Shown: positions 25,097-31,232 of the stretch, piece by piece
Layout of the letters: each line of letters opens with the position of its first letter
Numbering within the stretch: position 1 is the stretch's first letter
Origin: Rhodococcus sovatensis
Lineage (GTDB): Bacteria; Actinomycetota; Actinomycetes; Mycobacteriales; Mycobacteriaceae
Length of the DNA: 64,000 nucleotides
Assembly: GCF_037327425.1 (NCBI RefSeq)
Contig: NZ_CP147846.1
Span: 930,001 to 994,000, forward strand
Direction: 5' to 3'
Translations under genes and position numbers: made by a program
The notes under the pieces: model-generated
Database searches by the model: none
The model's input: only the letters and a program-made list of their open reading frames with translations
What the model was told of the DNA's origin: nothing

Positions 25097-25648
25097 TCAG
25101 TTCCTTCGCTGCGCACACACCCATCCCAGTCCCGCGGCTGCCGCCAGCCCTATCGCGATGCCCACCGCGGTGTCGAGCAGCCGCAGAAGAGGTTGAAGCC
25201 ATCGCGTGTCTGGTTGTCCGAGGTCCGCAACGATCAGCACGACGGTAGACGTGATGGCTGTCAGCGCTGCGTCCTGCGGCTGACGGATCGCTACTGCGAG
25301 AAGGCTGCTCACTCCGATGACGACGCCGATCCCTAGCGCTGTGACGGGAAACAACAGCAAGTACACCAGGCACACAACCAGGCTCATTGCGGTCGCAGCG
25401 AGTCGTGTTTTGGCACCCTGCAGTCGATCGTTGAAGCTCATGTGAAAAACAAAGATCGTCGAGATGACCGCCCACATCGCTCCGATCTCGGCTGATTCGA
25501 CGGACTCGGACAGTAGCGGCCCGATCACCTGCTTCATCAGCAGAAACACAGCGCCGGATGTGACGGCGAGGACGACCGCCGCCGCGGCTTCGGTGGGGTC
25601 GAATGCAGTACGCCCGAGCGGTGCTGCGCGTTTCATCGTGTGATCCAT
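25097..25648 (-). CDS. FUSC-like (aromatic-acid exporter type) membrane protein, 183 aa
   Basis: About five hydrophobic segments, including AAAVVLAVTSGAVFLLM, LAATAMSLVVCLVYLLLF and VGIAIGLAAAAGLGWVCA. The arrangement, with IRQPQDAALTAITSTVVLIV between spans, resembles the membrane half of FUSC/ArAE proteins, which export fusaric or aromatic acids; the large cytosolic part of full-length members is absent. It begins at ATG 25648, with a second ATG four codons later. It stands alone, downstream of oxdC on the same strand (123 bp apart). The function is inferred only from topology. Confidence 0.65.
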   Translation of the reverse strand: MDHTMKRAAPLGRTAFDPTEAAAAVVLAVTSGAVFLLMKQVIGPLLSESVESAEIGAMWAVISTIFVFHMSFNDRLQGAKTRLAATAMSLVVCLVYLLLFPVTALGIGVVIGVSSLLAVAIRQPQDAALTAITSTVVLIVADLGQPDTRWLQPLLRLLDTAVGIAIGLAAAAGLGWVCAQRRN

Positions 25649-25771
25649 TCCTTGTTCTGTTCGTTCGAGTCGTCAGACCCCAGTCGAGGGGTCTGATCGT
25701 GTCGGCGAGGTTCTCGGGATTGGTGCCTGTGGTGACCTCCCGGTACGCGATCTTCGACGCCTACGAGGTGT

Positions 25772-26977
25772 TCATCGCAGTGGGGTAATTCCCTGTGTTA
25801 CGCGCGGGAAAGTTGCGAGGGTGGCTTCGTCAATGTTGAGGTGTTGGGCAACCAGTGACGGTGGAATGTGGCTGAGCCAATTCGCAAGCGATACCTCTTC
25901 GTACCGATCAGTTTTGAACACCTCGAGAAACTGCAGCACGTCGTCACCGGTGTTCTCGACATAGTGTCCGTAGTTCTTTCGGACCACGCCGACGTCACCC
26001 GGACGGAAGTCAGTGGTGTTGGCGTGAGGTCCGTTGTTGAAGACGGTCATCCGGGCTGATCCTCTGAGGTAGTACTGCCATTCGTCGCCGTTGGGGTGCC
26101 AATGCAGCTCCCGCATGGAACCTGGCTCGATGGTCACCAATGCGGCGGCGACGGTGGTGGACATAGGGAAATTTGTGCTGTCGGCGATTTGGATGCTCCC
26201 GCCGCTGTTTTCGATCAGTGGCGTCGATCGCGAGAGACGGAAGATCACCGGCTCTTGTCCCCACTGGACTCCGGCGGCTGCTTGATCGTCAGCGAGCGGC
26301 CCTGGTTCTTCGCCTGGGAATATCCACAGGTTGTGCAGCGGGATATCTGTGAACACTTCCTGTGCGACGCCGAAGTTCTTGGCCAAGACCTCTGGAGGTG
26401 TGTGAGCGAACCAATCGGTCAATAACAAGGTGTTGCTCTCGGACTGATCACCGTTGTCGAACGCGAGCACGAACTCGGCTCCGTCTGGCCCCAGGCCTTG
26501 CAGCGAATGCGGGGTGCCGGCGGGGAAGAACCACAGGTCGCCTTCTTCGACGTCTTCGACGCTGGGGAGACCGTTGCGTCCGAGTGTGGTGACGCGGCAC
26601 CTACCGCGGGTCATCACTGCCCATTCGGCGGTTTGATGCCAGTGCAGTTCTCGGATGCCCCCCGGTTCGAGGTACATGTTCACCCCTGCAATCTCGTCGG
26701 AGATCGCGAAATCCTGCTTGGTCAGCTCACGAGCCCAGCCGCCGGCCTGAATGCGGCGCGAAGAGATGTTGAACGAGGACCAAAAGAACGGTTGAGTACT
26801 GATATCTGTGGCGGGCGGGTCCATCTGGTTCGGAAACTGACTGTCGATGGCGGGGTTGCGTGGGCCGGTCATCTGCGTGCTGAGCGGATGTCCGGTGGTG
26901 TTGATCGCCCCTTCGGGAGGGAGGTCGGGATTGCCGAGCGAGGGCTGTTCGTGATGGGGTGTATTCGTCGATGACAT
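25772..26977 (-). CDS. oxdC: Bicupin oxalate decarboxylase, 401 aa
   Basis: Manganese enzyme converting oxalate to formate and CO2. Both cupin sites are complete: His112, His114, Glu118 and His157 in the N-terminal cupin (ELHWHQTAEW), and His292, His294, Glu299 and His338 in the C-terminal one (ELHWHPNGDEW). The lid segment DQSESNTLLLTDW has a Glu (180) matching the catalytic lid Glu of B. subtilis OxdC, which favours decarboxylase over oxidase activity. There is no signal peptide. AAGGAG precedes the ATG. A formate dehydrogenase-like gene lies 27 kb away (52680-55028), so use of the formate is only a speculation. Confidence 0.92.
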   Translation of the reverse strand: MSSTNTPHHEQPSLGNPDLPPEGAINTTGHPLSTQMTGPRNPAIDSQFPNQMDPPATDISTQPFFWSSFNISSRRIQAGGWARELTKQDFAISDEIAGVNMYLEPGGIRELHWHQTAEWAVMTRGRCRVTTLGRNGLPSVEDVEEGDLWFFPAGTPHSLQGLGPDGAEFVLAFDNGDQSESNTLLLTDWFAHTPPEVLAKNFGVAQEVFTDIPLHNLWIFPGEEPGPLADDQAAAGVQWGQEPVIFRLSRSTPLIENSGGSIQIADSTNFPMSTTVAAALVTIEPGSMRELHWHPNGDEWQYYLRGSARMTVFNNGPHANTTDFRPGDVGVVRKNYGHYVENTGDDVLQFLEVFKTDRYEEVSLANWLSHIPPSLVAQHLNIDEATLATFPRVTQGITPLR

Positions 26978-27030
26978 GGCAATACTCCTTCAGGTTGTTT
27001 CGTCCGGGCTGGCGTCTCCGCTCTTCATCG

Positions 27031-27053
27031 GACCACCCCTGCGTCGGGTGGTC
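27031..27053. promoter_or_regulatory. Inverted repeat in oxdC upstream region
   Basis: GACCACCC and GGGTGGTC form a perfect 8-bp inverted repeat with a 7-base spacer, 54-76 bases before the oxdC start. It could be an operator, or the terminator of the upstream lipocalin-like gene. The rest of the 348-bp gap (26978-27325) shows no gene. Confidence 0.45.
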
Positions 27054-27325
27054 TTGATGCGAATGACTCGATGGAGGTCCGAGTTCTCAAATGAGGCGTT
27101 CGCCTGTACCGACGATCGCCGAGTCTCCGTAGACAGCTCTTAAGGCCCCGACGCCGCTGGTGTGCAACGTTCCGTCATGGCGGCAGGGACGTCACCGGAC
27201 CACCGATCGATCTCGGGGGGCGGGCCCGTCGGTTCCGGCCGGTTTCGGTCCTGTAGAGCGGTCTAGTGACACTTGGCGCATCGTCGATCAGGGCAGAGTG
27301 CGCCGCGGCACGCCGGATACCCGAT

Positions 27326-27763
27326 CTACGTTCGTGTCCAGCTCAATTCGGTGTGGAATGGTCGCCCGTCCGGTGCAGTCCGGGGTGATGCGGCGATGCG
27401 GAGGGTATCGCCGTCGATGCGTACGGTTCTCGCTTGTCCGGTGCCTTGCCATCCTGTGAACATGGAGACCTCGAGGTGGTGGATGACAGTGTCGGTGTTA
27501 TCGACAATCGTGAACGGTCCTGCGTAGGCGATGAATTGGCGTGCCATACCGGCCAAGTCGGCGTCTGTTGAGCTTTGGGGTTCGGTTACTTCGTTGCCTG
27601 GCCGGTTCGTACTACCGAGGACGGCGGTGACTATTCCGTTGGGGCTGTAAGACAGGTAGCCTGCGGCGTCGGGTCCGAACTGGGGCCGGCGTTCTCCATC
27701 GGAATAGACCTCGATAGCGCTGACCAGTTTCCATGCACCGATCAATCGGTCCCTGTCGATCAT
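27326..27763 (-). CDS. Lipocalin-like domain protein, 145 aa
   Basis: The segments LIGAWKLVSAIEVYSDGERR, GYLSYSPNGIVTAVL and QFIAYAGPFTIVDNTDTVIH followed by EVSMFTGWQGT match the Lipocalin_5 type family (small beta-barrel proteins, often next to oxidoreductase genes). No signal peptide is seen. ATG 27763 follows GAGAGGACC. It lies 42 bp downstream of the quinone-oxidoreductase gene on the same strand and is probably in its operon. Ligand and function are unknown. Confidence 0.8.
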   Translation of the reverse strand: MIDRDRLIGAWKLVSAIEVYSDGERRPQFGPDAAGYLSYSPNGIVTAVLGSTNRPGNEVTEPQSSTDADLAGMARQFIAYAGPFTIVDNTDTVIHHLEVSMFTGWQGTGQARTVRIDGDTLRIAASPRTAPDGRPFHTELSWTRT

Positions 27764-27805
27764 TATGAGGTCCTCTCGGTGTGAGCATTTTTGGCGGGGT
27801 GGGCT

Positions 27806-28801
27806 TTACCGCGGCCGATGTGTGTCTCGTTCGAGGACGACCTTGCCTATGGTCCGGCCGGTTTCGAGGAGTTCATGTGCGCGGTTGGCTTGACTGAGGG
27901 GAAATATGCTGTCGATGGTGGGTCGTATCAGTCCGGTCTCGATCAGGGGCAGCACCTCCCGGGTGACGCCGGCAACGATGGCCTGCTTCTGCGCTGTGGG
28001 GCGCCCGCGCAGCATGGTCGCCGAAATACTGGCGCGTCGAGCCAGAAGTTCCCACAGATCGATGGTGGTCGGGTTCATCGAACCGCCGATCATGATTAGG
28101 TGACCATCCGGCGCCAGGCATTTGAGGTTTCGTTGTAGGTATTTCGCGCCTACGACGTCGAGGATTGCGTCGACCCCTCGCCCGTCTGTGGCGGCGAGGG
28201 TTCTCGAGACGAAGTCCTCGGTTCGGTAGTTGATCGCTTCGAGCACCCCGAGTTCACGAGCCGCATCTGTTTTTGCGGTGCTGCCGGCGGTGGTGATGAC
28301 GTGCGCGCCGATCGCGCGCGCCCACTGTATGGCGAAAGATCCGATTCCACCGCCTGCGCCGTGAATCAGCACGGTCTCACCTGCGGTAAGTCCGGCGATC
28401 ATCGCGAGGTTGGAATAGACCGTGCAGGCGACTTCCGGGAACGATGCGGCTTCGGCCATCGTCACGCCCCTGGGTTTCGGCATGACCTGCACTGCGGGTA
28501 CTGCGACTTCTTCGGCGTAGCCGCCCCCGGTCAGCAGAGCGCAGACTTCGTCGCCGATTTTCCAATCGGTGACGTCACGGCCGATCGCGGAGATCGTTCC
28601 TGCGCACTCGAGTCCGAGACCGCGCGGTGCACCAGGCGGAACCGGGTAGAGGCCACGTCGTTCGAGCAGGTCGGCATTATTGACACCCGCGGCTTGCACC
28701 TGGATGAGAACTTCGTCGGGACCGGGGGTGATGCGGTCTACCGGGACGAACCGAAGGACGTGTGGGGCACCTGGGCGGTCGAACAGAACAGCTGAAGTCA
28801 T
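27806..28801 (-). CDS. Quinone oxidoreductase-type MDR protein, 331 aa
   Basis: Medium-chain dehydrogenase/reductase without zinc sites: the GroES-like N-terminus (VQAAGVNNADLLERRGLYP) lacks the catalytic zinc Cys/His ligands, and the Rossmann part has HGAGGGIGSFAIQWARAIG for NADPH. It resembles the PIG3/QOR group, which reduces quinones or enones in the cytosol. ATG 28801 follows AGGAGA. The lipocalin-like gene follows as a likely operon partner. A hairpin upstream (28823-28863) separates it from the duplicated module. Confidence 0.9.
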   Translation of the reverse strand: MTSAVLFDRPGAPHVLRFVPVDRITPGPDEVLIQVQAAGVNNADLLERRGLYPVPPGAPRGLGLECAGTISAIGRDVTDWKIGDEVCALLTGGGYAEEVAVPAVQVMPKPRGVTMAEAASFPEVACTVYSNLAMIAGLTAGETVLIHGAGGGIGSFAIQWARAIGAHVITTAGSTAKTDAARELGVLEAINYRTEDFVSRTLAATDGRGVDAILDVVGAKYLQRNLKCLAPDGHLIMIGGSMNPTTIDLWELLARRASISATMLRGRPTAQKQAIVAGVTREVLPLIETGLIRPTIDSIFPLSQANRAHELLETGRTIGKVVLERDTHRPR

Positions 28802-28822
28802 CGGATTCTCCTAGTGGTGGTC

Positions 28823-28863
28823 CCGGGCGGAAGGAGCTGTGTGGTCACGCTCCTTCCACCCGG
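28823..28863 (-). terminator. Hairpin ending copy 1 of the duplicated module
   Basis: CCGGG, one base, GGAAGGAGC pairs with GCTCCTTCC, one base, CCCGG around an 11-base loop. It lies just downstream of the 52-codon gene ending at 28869 on the minus strand and 22 bp upstream of the quinone oxidoreductase start. Confidence 0.7.
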
Positions 28864-28868
28864 TGGTT

Positions 28869-29027
28869 TCAGTGTTCGTCGTAGTGGTCTCCGTGCGAGG
28901 CGGGCCGGCAGGAGCGGTGGATGTAGTCCACGTGATCGCTGTGGGGGACGGCGTCGTGTCCACAACCTGGACCGTGGGCGTGTTCTGCGGCGGTGTGATG
29001 CGCCGGGCACGTGGGTGGGGTGCCCAT
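28869..29027 (-). CDS. Histidine-rich small protein, copy 1, 52 aa
   Basis: MGTPPTCPAHHTAAEHAHGP then GCGHDAVPHSDHVDYIH, ending HGDHYDEH. About a quarter of the residues are His, with two or three Cys, so it very likely binds zinc or another soft metal. Small proteins with GPGCGH and HGDHVDY are common in actinobacteria, where they are sometimes labelled zinc transporter permeases without evidence; there is no membrane segment here. It follows the 186-residue gene by 14 bp. The copy at 30145 is nearly the same, but here the first residues differ and the site before the ATG is poor. Confidence 0.7.
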   Translation of the reverse strand: MGTPPTCPAHHTAAEHAHGPGCGHDAVPHSDHVDYIHRSCRPASHGDHYDEH

Positions 29028-29041
29028 CTCCGGCGGCGCAG

Positions 29042-29602
29042 TCAGGCGGCGGCTTCGGCGGCGCGGGCCTTGGCGAAGTTGGCGATGCTCTGGGCGTAGT
29101 GCGGGGTCTCGAGCTCGCAATGCTGCCCGGAGGCCTGCTGCCGAGCCGCGGCCGCTTCCTCGAAACTCTGACCGCCGGCGGTGATGAACTCGAGAAATTC
29201 CTCGGTCGGGTGCGAGGTGACGGTGTTGATGTAGCGCAGGTTGTCGCCGTCGAGCTGTTCGATGCCCAGCTCCCAGATGACCTGGGTGGTGGTCCAACCG
29301 GCAGGGGAGAGGACATCGGAGATCGAGACCATCTTGCAGTAGTGCTTGCTTGCCTCCTCGAAGCGGTACTGCTGAATGACCAGGCCGGTGCCGATCATTT
29401 CGACGTTGATCGACATCGGGGTTCCGTCGTCGTCGACGGTGTAACCGGCCGCCTTGTGATCGCCGGGTGCGCAACGCTGGTATTCGTGGGTCGGCAGCGT
29501 CTTGAGCCACTGTTCGATGTCGATGTAGTCGAACGGTGCGGTCACATCAGCGGTGACCACTGCGTGCGAGAGCTGCAGATCGGGTCGAGGAGTTGCACTC
29601 AT
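29042..29602 (-). CDS. Conserved hypothetical protein, module copy 1, 186 aa
   Basis: Start ATG 29602 after AAAGGACA; a TTG at 29662 would add 20 unconserved residues. I do not recognise the family. The protein has an alpha/beta composition, with DYIDIEQWLKTLPTHEYQRC, GTPMSINVEMIGTGLVIQQY and TTQVIWELGIEQLDGDNLRY, and an Ala-rich helical tail. The strand pattern would fit a lipid- or ligand-binding barrel of the SRPBCC type, but this is a guess. It differs from copy 2 at very few positions (FEEASK here, FAVASK there; YINT here, YVNT there). Confidence 0.75.
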   Translation of the reverse strand: MSATPRPDLQLSHAVVTADVTAPFDYIDIEQWLKTLPTHEYQRCAPGDHKAAGYTVDDDGTPMSINVEMIGTGLVIQQYRFEEASKHYCKMVSISDVLSPAGWTTTQVIWELGIEQLDGDNLRYINTVTSHPTEEFLEFITAGGQSFEEAAAARQQASGQHCELETPHYAQSIANFAKARAAEAAA

Positions 29603-30107
29603 GGGAATGTCCTTTGCTCTGCCGACCGGATCTTCCGATCGGAATCTGTTCGACGAGAACAAGTTTCACGTACCACCCGTATGCCTGTCATTGACGGTTC
29701 CGGCACTTCCTCTCTACCTGCCAGCCGGTATCGGCGGCTTGTCGTAGGGAGTATTTGGACGGCTCGGCGATCAACGAACGCTACGGTTGAACTCGTAAAG
29801 ATCTGTCCGACATCGTGTTGCGATGCGTTTCAGCTCACTGTGGGGGGTGCCTGCGGGTGTATACGGATCGGCTCTGATGCGCTGAGGGCGACTGGTTGTA
29901 TGACTTGGGGGGACTCTCGGGGCAGCTTGAAGAGAGGCCGGTTCTGCTGCCGTGCCGTCTTGGCGAGGCGCATCACTGCAGCGGTCGCGGCGTTCGTCGA
30001 CCGCGGCGGCGTTTGCCGGACTGCCGCGCATTCTGCGCCGGTGTTCCACTCTGCGCCAGATGTGTACGGCGCACTGGATCCGCTGTCGGAACGCTTGTGA
30101 CCGAGAG
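29603..30107. other. Gap between the two module copies
   Basis: About 500 bp without a recognisable gene. Open frames on both strands here are Arg-rich and lack ribosome sites. The part next to copy 1 must hold its promoter. It differs from the sequence upstream of copy 2, so the two copies may be controlled differently. Confidence 0.4.
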
Positions 30108-30140
30108 GTCAGGTGGCCGGTTATCGGCCGGCCACCTGAC
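30108..30140 (-). terminator. Hairpin ending copy 2 of the duplicated module
   Basis: GTCAGGTGGCCGG pairs perfectly with CCGGCCACCTGAC around a 7-base loop, four bases after the 52-codon gene. It is unlike the hairpin of copy 1 in sequence but has the same position. Confidence 0.8.
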
Positions 30141-30144
30141 GTTC

Positions 30145-30303
30145 TCAGTGTTCGTCGTAGTGGTCTCCGTGCGGGGCGTGCCGGCAAGAGCCGTGGATGT
30201 AGTCCACGTGATCGCCGTGGGGGACGGCGTCGTGTCCACAACCTGGACCGTGGGCGTGCTCTGCGGCGGTGTGATGGGGTGCACACGTGTTGTTCGTGGT
30301 CAT
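30145..30303 (-). CDS. Histidine-rich small protein, copy 2, 52 aa
   Basis: MTTNNTCAPHHTAAEHAHGP, then GCGHDAVPHGDHVDYIHGSC and RHAPHGDHYDEH. It has more than ten His and three Cys, so metal binding is likely. ATG 30303 is preceded by AGAGGA, a better site than in copy 1. It follows the 186-codon gene of copy 2 by 22 bp and ends at a strong hairpin, so the pair forms a two-gene transcript. Confidence 0.75.
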   Translation of the reverse strand: MTTNNTCAPHHTAAEHAHGPGCGHDAVPHGDHVDYIHGSCRHAPHGDHYDEH

Positions 30304-30325
30304 CGCGATTCCTCTTGTGTGTCGG

Positions 30326-30886
30326 TTACGCGGCGGCTTCGGCGGCGCGGGCCTTGGCGAAGTTGGCGATGCTCTGGGCGTAGTGCGGGGTCTCGAGCTC
30401 GCAATGCTGCCCGGAGGCCTGCTGCCGAGCCGCGGCCGCTTCCTCGAAACTCTGACCGCCGGCGGTGATGAACTCGAGAAATTCCTCGGTCGGGTGCGAG
30501 GTGACGGTGTTGACGTAGCGCAGGTTGTCGCCGTCGAGCTGTTCGATGCCCAGCTCCCAGATGACCTGGGTGGTGGTCCAACCGGCAGGGGAGAGGACAT
30601 CGGAGATCGAGACCATCTTGCAGTAGTGCTTGCTTGCCACCGCGAAGCGGTACTGCTGGATGACCAGGCCGGTGCCGATCATTTCGACGTTGATCGACAT
30701 CGGGGTTCCGTCGTCGTCGACGGTGTAACCGGCCGCCTTGTGATCGCCGGGTGCGCAACGCTGGTATTCGTGGGTCGGCAGCGTCTTGAGCCACTGTTCG
30801 ATGTCGATGTAGTCGAACGGTGCGGTCACATCAGCGGTGACCACTGCGTGCGAGAGCTGCAGATCGGGTCGAGGAGTTGCACTCAT
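30326..30886 (-). CDS. Conserved hypothetical protein, module copy 2, 186 aa
   Basis: Nearly identical to the protein at 29042-29602 in length and sequence; the few differences lie near residues 86 and 130. ATG 30886 is preceded by AAGGACA as in copy 1. Because the sequence upstream of this copy carries the motif shared with the second LuxR-type regulator (30996-31010), this copy is the better candidate for regulated expression. The function is unknown. Confidence 0.75.
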   Translation of the reverse strand: MSATPRPDLQLSHAVVTADVTAPFDYIDIEQWLKTLPTHEYQRCAPGDHKAAGYTVDDDGTPMSINVEMIGTGLVIQQYRFAVASKHYCKMVSISDVLSPAGWTTTQVIWELGIEQLDGDNLRYVNTVTSHPTEEFLEFITAGGQSFEEAAAARQQASGQHCELETPHYAQSIANFAKARAAEAAA

Positions 30887-30995
30887 GGGAATGTCCTTGG
30901 GGTTCGAGCCGGCGTGACGGCGGGAATTGCGGACGGTGGCCCGCGGTATCGACGCTAGGTGCGGCTCTTGGTTGGCACATCACCTTCACGAAGGC

Positions 30996-31010
30996 GGCAC
31001 ATCGCATGTT
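30996..31010 (-). promoter_or_regulatory. Motif shared with the second LuxR-type gene
   Basis: Read on the minus strand this is AACATGCGATGTGCC, about 110 bases upstream of the 186-codon gene. The identical 15-mer lies on the plus strand at 34237-34251, upstream of the gene at 34310. The 346-bp gap 30887-31232 shows no coding sequence; it separates this module from the divergent regulator gene. Confidence 0.5.
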
Positions 31011-31232
31011 GACCCGTACAGCTGAAAACTGTCGCGCTCGACTGCGAAAATGAGTCTTTCAACCGATGCGCGATCGAGAACAATGGTCGAAGCTCAGTCC
31101 AACGTCGCCGCACCCTCGGAGATGGCAACGGGATCGGGACATTGCCTTGTCCGACGCAGTCGGAGCCCAGGTCGACAGCCTCTGGTGGTCGCAGCATGCT
31201 CGAACAAATCCCGCAGGAAGTAGGTTCATTGC

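Larger units (their letters stand above)
28869..30894 (-). repeat. Tandem direct duplication of a two-gene module
   Basis: The unit of about 740 bp at 28869-29610 (52-codon plus 186-codon genes) recurs at 30145-30894 in the same orientation. Similarity begins about eight bases before each 186-codon start and ends just after each 52-codon stop. The junction between the two genes and the first codons of the small gene differ between copies, showing that the copies have begun to diverge. Confidence 0.9.

Noticed and set aside
28798..29316. 172-codon and 213-codon minus-strand frames overlapping module copy 1 (and equivalents in copy 2)
   Set aside because: Ser/Arg/Pro-rich shadows; only the tails of two of these frames, which hold the 52-residue His-rich proteins, are supported by a start site and by conservation between copies.
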